Of a stretch of 64,000 nt of DNA, positions 21,121 through 33,109 are shown in pieces. The notes under the pieces are model-generated. The model was given only the letters and a program-made list of their open reading frames with translations, had not been told where the DNA came from and made no database searches. The stretch covers positions 1,116,001 to 1,180,000 of the forward strand of contig CP110630.1 of NCBI GenBank assembly GCA_026210745.1, given 5' to 3'. The DNA is from Exobasidium rhododendri (Eukaryota > Basidiomycota > Exobasidiomycetes > Exobasidiales > Exobasidiaceae). Each line of letters starts with the position of its first letter. The stretch's first letter is position 1. A program made the position numbers and the translations under genes.

Positions 21121-22088
21121 ATGTCGCAAGTCTCAGATGACTCGATCGGCTCAGACACTGAAGCAAGAGAAAGGGAAGTGACCAGCTGATCTTCGCTTCT
21201 TAATTTCAGTGTGCTTGCTAATATCGGAAGCCTCCGTTTCTACCCACATCAGAACAAAGATCATAGCGGAGTCGTGTCGCAAGAAATTCTGCGAGAAGCA
21301 AAGATGCGAGATCAAGACTTTCAATGACAACATCAAGCGTCTTATCAAAGAAAGAGATGATGGAATCAAGGAGAAGATGAAAACAAGTCTGGAAGCGTTG
21401 TTAGTGTTGCGTAATACACCGGTCTCTACGGGGAGGATTCGACAGCATACATAATGTCTCACTTTACACACATCTTGATGGCGTGGCATACCGTTGCTCC
21501 TCTTGCCTTTTTCATGCAGCGATCATGCTATAAGTTCAGCCACCGGCTACTTCGAGTCGAGTCATGACAATTCGATTACTCCTTTCTACGAAGCAGTGTC
21601 GAGTTTCGAAAAGGTAAGGAGTGGCCAGGCAAGAGAGCATCGCTCCTCCTGACTACAAAGAGATGATGCTGATCTATCTTCACGCAAAGATATGCCAAAA
21701 GATGATCATCGACCTTACAGAGCAAGCGTATAAGGTGGACCCTGATGATGCCGAGGACAAGTCAGACGCCGTCGTCGTAGAATGTGAGTGACGGAGGCGT
21801 GTCCTGCGCGAGCCAGTGACAAGGCTGACAGCGTATGAGGCGCTTCAATTGTAGACGAGAACGGATCGAAGAAGATGGTCCATTGGCGTCGACAGATGGT
21901 GAAGGAAAATCACCAACGGCAAAAGCAGTACAAGAATGAATTGAGAGTAAGCTTCATCCCGTGCATTCACACTTCTCGACGTTCCATCTGACTACTTTGC
22001 GATTCCGCCCGTCCAGAAAGCAGTGGATGCAGAGCAATTAAATGAAGTGGTCTCCGTCCTTCTTAATGCCAATTCAACAATCATGTAA
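21121..22088 (+). CDS. uncharacterised multi-exon helical protein
   Basis: Six exons seem present: a start at 21121 (MSQVSDDSIGSDTEARERE), then about 21260-21399, 21520-21613, 21690-21783, 21855-21946 and 22017-22088, for some 182 residues. The last four junctions agree in phase and use GT...AG sites, so the gene is probably real. The first junction is uncertain, because the obvious TTTCAG acceptor at 21209 leads to a stop from this ATG; acceptors at 21252 or 21259 are alternatives. The product is charged and helical (FNDNIKRLIKERDDGIKEKM, then YEAVSSFEKICQKMIIDLTE) and ends in a coiled-coil-like helix. I do not recognise a family. A kinetochore or DNA-repair accessory protein is conceivable but unsupported. 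Its stop is only 35 bases from that of PEX12. Confidence 0.6.
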
Positions 22089-22123
22089 GGCTAGGATTGT
22101 TTTTCCCTCTTCCTACACTGATC

Positions 22124-23518
22124 TCAACCCAGAACCCTTCGAAGATCGGATACTTCAGTGGCCTTGAGCGTGACAGGGCATCGATGCCACTCTCCCACGT
22201 ATGCAAAAGAGCAGGTATAGCAGCACACATATCCCGTCGGAAAAACAGTAGGGTTGTTGATCGGTGACGTGCCACAGATCGGACAACCATTGTGAGAGAG
22301 TCCCATCCTACCTCTAGATTCCACTTCTCCCTCCTCTGAATCACCGAGTGTCTCTCCCAATCCTAGTCTGGTTTTGGGGATGGGAACCTCCTTGAATTGC
22401 TTCAGCTTTTCGTATACTACGCCTTGCAAATGTGGTGCAAGTACCTGTGGCGGATCCAGATTGTAAGCACCATCTCCTTTCTCTCCCCCGGAATCTCCAC
22501 CTCCAGGTCTCCTTCGACGAGCATTATCTGATGAGTACCACCACTCCAGAAATTTGAAGAAGAAGATGGAGGCAGGCAGAGCATACTTGAGCGCCTCAAA
22601 GAATATAAAAGGTGAGGATCGGAGCATACCCGTCGTAAAAGCCAAAGGTCGAGCGAGGGGGGATGGCAAGTTTGGGGGGACCAAAGGGGGGGAAGGGGGC
22701 TTGGAAAAGGGGAAGGACTTCCTAAGTCAGCTCCTTGCGGTAATCGCAAGTATTCAGCGGGGCACACTCACATAGTCGTTCATCCCGACTCTGCGGATAT
22801 CCATCCTCATCATTCGAAGCCAAGGTCTGTAAAACGGTGTCTTGTCAAAGAGATATCGTACGTTGTAACTCAGCAACCAGAGCTGCCAAGCGGTGCCAAC
22901 GTATGGATAACCTCTTCGAAAGCAAGTCCTGAGCAAGAGCTTCAGCTTAGCAGTTCTTGCGGCTCTTGCAGTCTGATCCTCGACGTATGATCTTCTGGGT
23001 GCAGTACCCTCCGCTTGATCTTCGTCATCGGCAAACAGATCTCCCTGCTCTGCGTCTAATCCGCCACCTTCCCTGTCCCAAAGGTCATGTAATTTGGTCT
23101 GCACATACGGTAGGCCTACGAGTGTGAAAAGGGAGACGTAGATATCGATTGGGCGAAGAGCTTCAAGAGTTTGCTGTGTCGTGCGAGCGGACGATGCTGT
23201 CTTGGCTCGAGGAGTTGCGATTCCTGGCCTCCTTCTTCTTCTCAAGCCATAGAAATTCTCTGCGAATGATGATCCCCAAGTTCGCAAGTAATGTCTCTCT
23301 ATTGCCCACATCAACAAGGCGTATACCTCATCAAATCGATTGACGATCCTAAGCAGATGACGTGGATTCCTTTGAGCAAGCACTGATAGGATGTAGCGCA
23401 AACATGGTTTGAGAAGATCCTGTAATTGCTCTTGCGCTGCCAATTCGTAAAAGGATGGTCGAAATGGATCTGCGAAGGCGCTCGACTTGGTGGGGTCCAC
23501 CGATTGAAGAAGATCCAT
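22124..23518 (-). CDS. PEX12: peroxin Pex12 (RING E3 of peroxisome import)
   Basis: Two exons (22772-23518 and about 22124-22717) give roughly 446 residues. The start MDLLQSVDPTKSSAFADPFR and the following FYELAAQEQLQDLLKPCLRY match the Pex12 N-terminus, as does LLRIVNRFDEVYALLMWAIE. Hydrophobic segments for the membrane channel follow (for example YALPASIFFFKFLEWWYSS). The C-terminal zinc finger CPICG...YVCCYTC...HRCPVT has fewer zinc ligands than a full RING, as is normal for Pex12. With Pex2 and Pex10 it forms the ligase channel that ubiquitinates and retrieves Pex5. The exact acceptor is uncertain by a few codons. Upstream in-frame codons to 23686 lie in the promoter and are excluded. Confidence 0.92.
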
Positions 23519-23855
23519 GCCTGCACGGCAGCGCAGTAGGATGGGGAGATGTCTGAGGAGCTCTTTCGGGGAGGGTGGGGTGGGGAACGTATTCCTCGAA
23601 AGCTTGAAAGCACGCTTGCATTGATGGAAAGTCAAAAGGCGGCTTACGTAATGGCCGAGCAAGGGACCAACACCTCGAAAGTGCACTCAGTGAGAAGGGG
23701 AGGGGGGAGGGGAATAACCTTAATTGGTGCCCAGCCATTCCCTCTCCCCTTGAAAGTGAAGTGTCAGAGTCGCCCGTGCCTACGAGAAGGCATGGCATGA
23801 GATGGAGAGCGAGCGGCACTCTTCACTTTGATCATCCGTCCTGTCTCATGCAACC
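23519..23855. promoter_or_regulatory. divergent promoter region between PEX12 and FHIP
   Basis: 337 bases between divergent start codons. G-rich runs (GGGGAGGGGGGAGGGGAA at about 23697-23714) stand out. No gene is seen. Confidence 0.4.
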
Positions 23856-26800
23856 ATGGACGTCTTTTCTCGGATTTCTCAAGCCGTTAGTGGAAGTCCA
23901 GCAAAGACACAAAATAATGATGAGACACGGAATACGCCAAAGCCATCAGAGAAGAGGCAAGGCAGTGCTGCAAAACCCGTCAGGAAGCCCTTGACGGTGA
24001 AACAAGGAAACGATGAAATTGCCGTCTTCAAGGATAATTGGAGAGAGATACAAGTGAGCCCGCAAACGGGCCAATGATTGAGAGAGGAGGAAATGAAGGC
24101 AGCTTACTTTACCTCTATCTCAATCCCACAGGCTTCTCTATTGTCTCCCAACCAAGCAGCACTACATCACGGCATCGCAAGGACAGATCTAGTGGCAAGA
24201 CTGCAGAATCTGAGTGACGCTCTAGTCTCGGAAGCCAATCGTTCTAATGAAGATAACGAGATCACCGGGCCGTGCATGGAGGCATTGCTAGAGGGTGACT
24301 GTGAGTGACATTCAGCAAGGTCGAGCGAGCTGGTCTCTTTTGTTTCTGAAATATCTCCTCAGTACTCAGTAGACTAGTCAAGTTGACGGCGAATGATCGA
24401 ATCGCAGGATCTCAGGCTGAAGTGATTCGGCTATTCGCCTCTCTCGTTATTCTGCTTGACGAAAACTTTCTGTCGAGACAAGCAGTCCATAGACCGTTGG
24501 TGAGATTGATGCGCATATGCGTGGGCGAAGAGTTTCTTGGCAGCACAAGTACTCTTCTAGAAGTGGAAAACGAGGACGAAGAAAGTAAGGCTTGGAGACG
24601 TTTTGGTCGAGATGGAAGTGCCGAAACGCTGGGTTTCGAGGAAGATCTGGTGGACATGATGTGTCATGTTGCTAGTCGACTCCGTAATAGTCCCGAGCTA
24701 CTCATAATCTTCTTTCGAGATCGAGGCGGTGACGCAGAAGCCAAGCGAGCTTTCAATAAGGCTTTCACCGGTAATACAAGTCCCTACAGTAAGTCTGGGT
24801 CTAGGAATTCGACCAGACCGACGTCGCCAAGCGGCAGCAGCAACTCAGCAGCCAACATCAAGACGGCCATGCCAGCCGTGTCTTCGCCTTTACGCCCGCT
24901 AGAGAGTCTCCCAATTTCACCCCGCGGGGATGTCCATTTGCCATCGAATACCGCTCTTTCATCATCGACAGCGCTGACCTACGACTTCCCGCTCTTCTCC
25001 TACCTTTGTCGGTTTGTTCATCGCGAGTCAAGGACTGGTGAATTAGCAAGGGCAGGCTTGCTCTTCCTCGTCGATGTCGCATTTGCACCTGATCGGAGAA
25101 ATCTTGGACGCTTACAACGGAAAGAAGAGAAGCTTGCGAGTGGCAGAGTGCAGAGCGCTCGAGCTCCGAGAGATGGTCCGATCAGGAAGGGCATGCTCAA
25201 TTCTTCTGCTCGAGTACGTCTTGACATCGACTATGGACTGTGGCCTAGCCTAGCGTTGGCTAAATGTATGCTAGAGTCAGACTTTGCCGAAGTACTGGGA
25301 GCTAGCCTGGGAGCAGTGTATGGACTGTTACCGAGCAAGATTGCTGTGTCGCGACAAAGTGCAACTCGAGAAAGAGAGGAGAGCTCCGGTATGTCGCTGG
25401 GAGGCAGCGTTCTACCGAACATCGAAGCGGAAAGCTTTCATCAGCGTGGAATCGAGCTCAACACCAGTGATGAAGTTCGTGAACAAGCTAGACTGTTGTG
25501 TGACCTACTTGAATTCACGCAAGACATTCTCCGCACGACGTCCAGAATGCCGAGTGAGGTGACCATTGCAGAAAACAAGACGCACGAATCACACGAGCTC
25601 CTCCGCGTTTCACAATCATTGACGAAATCCATCGGGTCAAGTATACAGAAACAGTACTTGGAGAACATCTTATACCCAACACTCTTAGAGTGCAGCGATG
25701 CTGACGGGAGTGCAGTAGCTGTTATGACGTATTTAGACCTGATGCTAGGGATACTGGAAGATGATGGCACGCTTGCAGAGTACGTCATCGGCTGGCTAGT
25801 AGGACAGGAGCTGAGCAGTGATGCCAGTGAGGCATCGACAGAGCGGACAAGGAAGCACAAAAGTACAGCTATGTTGAAACTAGAAAGAGAACGAGGGACA
25901 GGGAAAGAAAAGTCTGCTTATTTTTCGGATGCTATGGGACGCTACACGATCAAAGATCTGATCTTGGCTTTCGTCAAGACGAGCGTCAAGCCAGAAGCAG
26001 TAATTGCTGCTCTAAATTTGACTAGCACGATCATGACCTATCACGGTCGATTCTCCCTCGGATATATCCTGCAAGTGGTCGCAGACGACAATACTACTGC
26101 TTTTCCCAACAACAGCCTCCGGTCTATTTTGACGTCAGCTAATAGAGGGACCGAAAGCAGTGACGATGGGAGCGAAGAGTTCATCTACAGTGTCAGCTCG
26201 AAAGAAGATGAGCTCTTTGAAGCGACGCTGCTGAACAAGATGAAGAAATCGGTAGGCACTTCCAGTGTTGCACAGCACACAAGAATGATGAATCTCTACC
26301 TTTCCTTGGCGAGTCAAATAGGAGGAGGTACGCTGGCACTTGATCCAGGGAAGGAAGTCAAAGCGGATCAAGAGGTGTACACAAGCAGCACTGGCTTTGA
26401 CAACTATCTTGAAGAAGCGGAGCAGGGTCTAATTCGGGACAGCATGTACTGGGACGGTCTTTGCACACTAGGTGATGGATCCTTCGACGAATTCGAAGCA
26501 CAAGGTAATCAGGTGTGCTACAAACACAAGATGACGCCGCACGATCCTGTCCTTCGAACAATGCTTGAACTTCTGTCTAATTTCTGGCAAAATTCTCCTG
26601 AAGTCAACATTGCCTTGACTGGATCGATCGCGGCACTTATCTTGTGTCCGATGCGTGGCCTGGAGGGATTCGTGACCTTTGAGCGAGACAGTACGCTTCT
26701 TTTTGCGGACGACGAAGACAACGAAGCTTCTGTCGACGACGACGATGATGATGATGATGATGATCGATCTGTTGATGAGAAGCAATTCGACCTTATCGTA

Positions 26801-27766
26801 AAGCGAGGACAGACAAAAGAAAAGTATGGACATTCGAAGGTCCCGAAGAAGCTCAACACTCCCTCGCATAGTACTATTGCATCTCCTCCTATTCTTCTGA
26901 ACATCATTCGCTCTCTTGTTTTGGTATTGGGTAACTATCGGACAGAGGTGGTTGATTTCAATCGGATGTTGCGCGAGCGTCGCAAAGGCCTCTTATTTGT
27001 AGAAAACCTCAGCGAAGCTCTTCAAGTGCCCTCGGGAGCAATGTCAGAGGAAAGTGAAGAAAAGGGAGGAGGGAAAGATCACGGTGCTTCAACACGGTAT
27101 GAACCGAATGAAGCACTCGCTAAGGAGCTATGGAGAGGTGTCGAAATGAATGGAGAGGTGGTGCAAGAACGGGTTCCTCACAAATCTCCCAGTCGAGCAA
27201 GACACATCTCATTGCCGCCTTCTCCATTTGCTGTTGTATCTCAGGAAAGAATGAAAGCAGAAGCCGATGAAGCAGCTCCCAAGTCCAGAAGAGAAGGAGG
27301 CTTTACTCGCTTCTTTGGGCGATCCAAAGAAGCAAACACAGCAGCGAAGTTGACACCTGCTACAGGCACAGAGTTCGCTGCTTCAGCCAAGCCTCAACCG
27401 TTTGCACAACATTATCAGGAGACGTCCTCGCTTTATCTTGAAATCAATCGGATTCGACTATCGAGCAAGAGCAAATGGTCGTCTCATTACGAGGCAGAGG
27501 AAGAGAAGAAGAAGAGTCTGCCTGGAAAGAGAACTCGATTCAAAGATGTGGACGGTGACAGTGGCGAAGACGACGTTAACTACCCCGGAGCAGGAGAGGG
27601 AGACCACAAGGCAAGCCTTGAATCGACCGACGCAGGAAGAAGAGGTCTAGTGAATCTAAGTTCACTGCTCGATAATGCCGTCATACTGGAAGAGTTCCTG
27701 AAAGAATTGGCAGCCATTCTTCAGATCCGAAGAGCCAACGGAGTCGATGCAATCCAGTTCGTATAA
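23856..27766 (+). CDS. FHIP/RAI16-like subunit of the FTS-Hook-FHIP dynein adaptor
   Basis: Three exons (23856-24053, 24132-24300 and 24363-27766) give 1256 residues. The N-terminal FNWREIQ-like helix (NWREIQ), SQAEVIRLFASLVILLDENF, and especially FPLFSYLCRFVHRESRTGEL with ARAGLLFLVDVAF, are the hallmark of the FHIP (formerly RAI16) family. The family protein links FTS and Hook to Rab5-type endosomes for dynein transport, as studied in Aspergillus. A ten-residue Asp run lies near residue 910 (bases 26736-26765), and the C-terminal quarter has disordered linkers before a final helix (LDNAVILEEFLKELAAILQI). The dynein light chain DYN2 is also in this window, but 10 kb away, so there is no operon-like link. 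Confidence 0.85.
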
Positions 27767-28025
27767 GTTATTGTAATTCCCACATGCATTGCCTCTCCTT
27801 CCTCACATTATACCCCCCCAATTAGACAGCATCGACGACGTACGTTCGACATTCATTTGGACATTAGAAATTACTACAGATTTGGACTGCATAAAGTACA
27901 CGAGAGGGTAAGACAACGAGGAGGGGACACGGTGAGGATAGTCGCCAGAGAGATGTGTTCAGGGATAGAGAAGGGTAGTGAGCGTGTTGGAAAAGGTGAA
28001 TGGCAAGGAGGTATGATCGCCTCTC

Positions 28026-28638
28026 TTAAGCTTCCACCTCGGCAGTCTTTTTCTTCTTTTGAGACGACTTCGTGAGGTTCTTGTGAATGTGCGGCAAGAC
28101 ACCTCCTCCCGCAATGGTAGCACGGATCAGGCTGTCAAGCTCTTCGTCCCCTCGGATGGCCAATTGCAGGTGACGCGGCTGAATGCGCTTCACTTTGAGA
28201 TCTTTGCTTGCGTTTCCTACACGAAGACGGCAGTGAAGATTAGGGGAATGATTGTCGTCAGTACGACTCTTCTGCGCTTTCAAATGCTTGATGAAGTGGC
28301 AAAGTCATCCGGTTCCTACTCACCTGCCAATTCCAATACTTCCGCAGTCAGATATTCCAAGATGGCACTGGTGTACACAGCTGCCTTTCCACCGATTCGC
28401 ACGTTGTTTTGTGTGCGATTCTTAAGCAGTCGATGGACTCGACCGACGGGAAACTACGAGAACAAAGAGGCGCAGGAAGTGACGGTCAGCATTCGTTGAC
28501 CTCCCCTTCAGCTGTTCTTGTCAACCGAGAGGCTAGACTCACCTGCAAACCAGCTCGAGCACTCTGAGTGATAGCCTTACCCTTGCTGTCCTTAGTGACA
28601 GTGCCAGCCTTACCGCCCTTTGCCTTTGCTTCGACCAT
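28026..28638 (-). CDS. HTZ1: histone variant H2A.Z
   Basis: Three exons (28543-28638, 28324-28453 and 28026-28216) give 138 residues. The N-terminal tail [20 protein letters not shown] is followed by the histone fold ([36 protein letters not shown]). The stretch [20 protein letters not shown] followed by GGVLPHIH distinguishes H2A.Z from canonical H2A, which has NDEELNKLL and GGVLPNI. The C-terminal tail is Lys-rich. H2A.Z is placed by the SWR1 complex at promoter-flanking nucleosomes. It is tail to tail with the FHIP gene. Confidence 0.96.
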
Positions 28639-29526
28639 GATGTTAGGTGATATTTGTTTTTTTCAGTTTACCGAGTCGGAAAGATCAATGCTGAAGACAA
28701 AAAAAAAGGGAAAGGAGTGACTTTGATGGTCAGGGTATCGCTGCAAGGTGTTGTTCCAGTGATGAAAGAGAGGAAAAGGTAAAAATAAGTAAGAGGGCGT
28801 CAATCAATGCGTACATGTTTCATCATTTCCGCGCGCGTCCACTTAGGCATTACTTGGAATAATCTCCTCACTGGAGCACTACTACAATAGTCTCCCTCGG
28901 CCCTATGCAAGTAATAATAAATATAGAAATCGAGATATCCCAAGATCACCGTGTCCGCCATTTCTGAGACGACAAAACCTCTTTACGGCTTTTCTTTGCT
29001 TGGCTCTTTGCGCCTCGTGGCGTAGTTCTTCAAATTGCATGGCCCTGTGGCAATCGTCTCGAATGAGCCACTCTACGAATGATACACGAAGCATGGCCGC
29101 CTCACTTTCCCAGGCGAGACAGATGGCAAGCTTTTTGTGCTGAATGTAGAGAGACACACACGCACGTCCTCGTAGCTTAGCATGAGATCTCGTACCACGT
29201 GGCTATCTAGGAATTTGTTGATGAGGTCCCCCCTCTCGATTGTTACCCTGAAGGCGGGCGCGTATCGAAAAAGCTTGAGAAGAGAGAGAGAGCGAATGTG
29301 AGATTATCCAGGATGGACGTTGATAAATTGCAACACAATCACTCCCAGCATTAGCCGAAAGCGAAGTCTTGAGCGAGTCACTACATTTCCTGGAGCAAAC
29401 TCTTGCGAGTCCAGAGCGGTCCAAAGGCATCAGGGAGGCAAAGAGCGGAGGAATAAAGACAAAAAAAAGAAAGGACCTCGTCTAGCGTGCAATTGTCCCT
29501 CCTTCACGCCGCCCTCTTCTTACAGA
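28639..29526. other. divergent region between HTZ1 and UBC9, unexplained frames
   Basis: Nearly 890 bases between divergent genes, long for this window. On the minus strand a frame at 28903-29157 is rich in charged and Cys residues (IRDDCHRAMQFEELRHEAQR), and a second frame starts with an ATG at 29430 ([20 protein letters not shown]). Together they could be exons of a small gene, but no consistent splice junction or family was found. A GAGAGAGAGAG run lies at about 29280-29293. Confidence 0.3.
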
Positions 29527-30480
29527 ATGTCTGGGATATCGAGCTTGCGATTGGCAGAGGAAAGAAAGCAGTGGAGAAAGGATCATCCATTTGGATTTTA
29601 TGCTCGACCGGAAAAAGGCGCAGATGGCACGTTGAATTTGATGAGTTGGGAGGCGGGCATTCCAGGAAAGCCAAATGTGAGTGGTAGCAGGCCCCACCCC
29701 CTTGGGTCTAGGTAGAGTTTGCTGTTGACACCTGTCAATTTCTTCTGCACGACGTCAGACAAAGTGGAATGGAGGATTGTACAAGCTGAAACTCGTCTTT
29801 CCTGAAGAGTACCCAAGTAAGCCACCAAAATGTGAGTATGCTCGTGAAGCCACATACGTTACACAGCGAATTGTATACAAACAGACTTGCTGATCTTCGA
29901 ACCTCATTCCTCTTCCGGGTCGTCGAAACACAAAAGGCAAGTTTACACCACCACTGTTCCATCCGAATGTCTTTCCTTCTGGAACTGTCTGTCTTTCGAT
30001 TTTAGGTGAGCAGGTAGCGCTTACACGAGTACGCTTTCATCTCGCTGAATGTATCTTCTACTGGTGTCGATTAGACGAGGATAAAGCGTGGAAGCCTGCC
30101 ATTACAATCAAGCAGGTGAGTCATCACGCTCGTACTCGATTGACTACAAGCTTATCCATCTACTCTCCCTTCAATCTTCTCCTCCGTGATGAAGATCCTA
30201 CTTGGTATTCAAGGTAAGTTTTCCCACAAGAAGTGCAATTGTGCACCAGAACTCCACCTAACACCGTCATCTTGATGTACCAGATCTACTAGACAGCCCT
30301 AACCCCGATGATCCAGCTCAAGCAGACGCATTTGAGTTATTCAAACGAGACAAGGTGCAGTACGAGTGAGTCTAAGCAGTCGCCTTCCTTCTGTAAGTCA
30401 CTGCTCTAAACGCACACCCATCGTCCCTCTTCAGACGCAGAGTTCGACAGCAGGCCAAGGAGATGGCTGGATCTGTCTAG
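29527..30480 (+). CDS. UBC9: SUMO-conjugating enzyme E2 Ubc9
   Basis: Seven exons (29527-29676, 29759-29831, 29937-30005, 30075-30115, 30194-30212, 30284-30365 and 30435-30480) join exactly in frame to 159 residues. The N-terminus [20 protein letters not shown] carries the basic SUMO-contact helix. The body contains [20 protein letters not shown] and the active-site cysteine in SGTVCLSIL, then [15 protein letters not shown] and a C-terminal [13 protein letters not shown]. Ubc9 is the single E2 for SUMO. Six introns in under 1 kb make it the most intron-dense gene here, and exon 5 is only 19 bases. Confidence 0.97.
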
Positions 30481-30705
30481 AGATTTTTCAAGAGAGAGCG
30501 TCGTTGAGCCGCCTCATCCTTTCACTGCCACTTTTTCCGCTAGAGCAGTGAAGCCTTCTACATGAAGTCCACAACGACATCCACAACAGACGTAGTATCT
30601 TATATCTTGTAAATTGTATTTAGATGAAAGGAGGGAAGAAGTAGTACAGTGAGGAGTGAAGATTAGGCTATAAGGCGCTTCCCAAGTGCGGTAGTATGCT
30701 TCCGA

Positions 30706-32804
30706 CTATGTGGACACTGCAGTCTCTGAAACGGGGCTGCTACATCGAACAGCATTGCTTTCACTTGACTCGTTCCAAATTTGACCTTTGGAATCATCAT
30801 AGAGAACCAGTCTTGCTCGGCCGTCTAGTAGTGCTTGAAGTTTACTAGAGTCTAGACGAGTAGCGCTGCTCGTGGCGATAGGAGCGACTTTGGCAGAGGA
30901 GTCAGAGGAAGACTGGGAAGTAGACAAAGCCTTGCCCAAGGCAGTCAGGATGAGGCTTTGCATCTGCTCGTCGCGACAGGCGTCCATCGGTGCATCTGTA
31001 GTGACTGCCTCGGAGTAGGATGGCGGTGCAATGTCGTCCTCTTCCAACAAAGAGATAAACGTTTCATTGATGGAGGCCTCCTGCTCTTTCTTTGCATTTG
31101 CCCGTTTTGTCGTTTCAGCACCACCGTGCTCAGTAAGGTCGAGCTTCTCCGTGAATAGGTGGGACAATTTGACTTCTTCCGGCAGATGGCTCTTGATCAA
31201 GGGCTTCAGCGTTGAGTTGGAGCCTCGTATGGAAGAAAGATTGACAGCTTGCGGAACCAAAACAGTGTGTACACTCATAAAGTTGTTGCTTGCTCCGCCC
31301 AACTCGCCTCCCCAGAAGGACTTGGAGGAATTAGAGCTGCTGGAAGAAGGGAGATCCTTTCGCATGTTGGGTCGTGCGATGAGTGGATGAGGTGAATTCG
31401 ACCGTGGCGAAGAGGGTATCATTGAAGGTGTCAGAGGTCTGCCGCTATTGTGGAAGGTTTCAGACAGGGAAGTATTGCTCGAAGAGCGAAGGAGGTGCGA
31501 AGGTGGTGGTCCCATTTCGTTGTTCGTGGTAGGTGCAGACGTAGACGACGAGGCAGCCCCCTTCTGAAGTGCTTCAATGATGCGACTGACATCGGCATTA
31601 CTAATCGATTTGGTTTTGAGGATACGAATCTCTTCGTTTAGATGATTGTTGTGGACGTTGACTTGTGCCAATTGCTGACGCAGACCTTCGATGATGGTGT
31701 CACGATCAGCCACTTGCTGCTCCAGGTGCGCGATATGTTCCTTTCTTCGAGTACGGAAATTTCGCGCAGATATCTTGTTTCGCAATTGCCTCTTTTCTTT
31801 ACTGCTCAGCTTGCGATAGGCTTCTGGATCTGGTCGTAGCTCGTTGGCTGGTCCCATGATGCTACCCGCAATCGGCGTTTCCTCTGCAGCTCCACCATTC
31901 TGACTACGGGAAGAAGAAGCTGAGTTGATAGGGGAAACCTTGAAGTCGTCGACGAGATCGGCCAGAGTGTCTTTATCGTCATCGTCTTCGGACATGTCGT
32001 CATCGGCAGAAGTGTCACGATACTTTCCCCGTTTCATAGGGCTGAAATGGGCAGAAGCAGTCACTGGAGGCGTCGCTTGCTTGTCCGAAGTGGTCGGAAG
32101 GCGTGAGACAGTGAATGGTTGATGAACACTGCTCATCTCCATCATATCAGGAGCAATAGACTGGCTTACTTGAGCATCATTGCTCAGCAAATATGGGGCA
32201 GAAGACGGCCCAGAAGGAGGAGATGACCGGAAGGCATCGATTGAGTCTTCAGCGTTTTGTGTAGCGTAATTCTCCTGTGATTGTGACGGTGTCATGGCAA
32301 TATTAGTGTCGTTATGATGAAGTTTACTCTGTTCACTGCTCGTCTGTTTGTCCATGGCTTTGGTGAAGCTGTCATAATGCTGAGCCACATACTTGTCGAT
32401 GATTGACTCATCTGCAGAGCTTCCTATCCGTCGCAGCTCTGCAGCCAAGTAGAAGCGCTGGTAGGAGAAAATCAGTGGTTAGTTCTGATGTACTTCATTG
32501 AGGTAGAGACCGTCAGGGTGCTTACAAAAAGGACCTCAGGCGATGAACCAGCTGGAGGCGGCATCGTCGAATTGTTTGCTCCACTCGTAGATAATTGAGT
32601 CGAAGGTTGACTAAGCTGAGAAGATGACGTCAAACTTTGATGGGCAATGGTGTGACTGGATTGCATTGCCGATGGGGTGGGTAGGGCGGCCATGCGAGGG
32701 GTCGCTAGTGGCGATGGAAAGTCAAGATAGTCGTCGAAGCTGCTCCAAGGAGCTGCTTGACTAGGCGTCATTGGTGACGACGGAAGTACGTCAATAGCAG
32801 CCAT
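30706..32804 (-). CDS. bZIP transcription factor
   Basis: Two exons (32526-32804 and 30706-32457) give about 676 residues from the ATG at 32804 (MAAIDVLPSSPMTPSQAAPW). The bZIP region is KEKRQLRNKISARNFRTRRK, with basic signature NKISARNFR, followed by leucine-zipper heptads (LEQQV, LRQQLAQ, LNEEIRILK). The rest is disordered, Ser/Pro/Thr-rich activation-type sequence. A basic region with NFR rather than the usual NRxAA/QR spacing is typical of a basidiomycete and filamentous-fungal bZIP group of little-known function. Codons upstream of 32804 stay open as far as 32927, but that position is TTG, so an extra 5' exon cannot be excluded. Confidence 0.85.
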
Positions 32805-33109
32805 GGCTATGGTCCTGGCAGATGAAGGTGTTGGTGCAGTAGCGAGAATGGCGCTTCGAACAATGGGCAACTGTGTCGATTGTAAGATAAGGGAAGGGTC
32901 AATAGAAGCAGTTCGAAGGACTTTCAAGTAAGGGGCGCTCTGTTTGCTCAGCTTGGATCCCTTTCTGTCATGTCAGTCGCGTGCTCAGATCCCATGCGCG
33001 CATGAAATGCCGATTTATCTCCGGAGTAAGAGCGTGTGATTCCCCCGCAATTAAAGAGAAGAGAGTACTAAATGTTGCCATCGAAATAGACTGTCCTACT
33101 AAGCCAAGC
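32805..33109. promoter_or_regulatory. divergent promoter region between the bZIP gene and HIBADH
   Basis: 305 bases between divergent start codons. No gene is seen. The bZIP 5' UTR, or an extra bZIP exon, may occupy the left part. Confidence 0.4.

Noticed and set aside
26518-26907. Ser-run minus-strand protein opposite the FHIP gene
   Set aside because: The Ser run is the antisense of the FHIP poly-Asp codons; there is no independent evidence of a gene.
29890-29910. TTCGAACC-like motif that might be a tRNA T-loop (reverse strand)
   Set aside because: It lies in a UBC9 intron and no matching acceptor stem, D-loop or anticodon arm is present nearby. No tRNA was found anywhere in the window.
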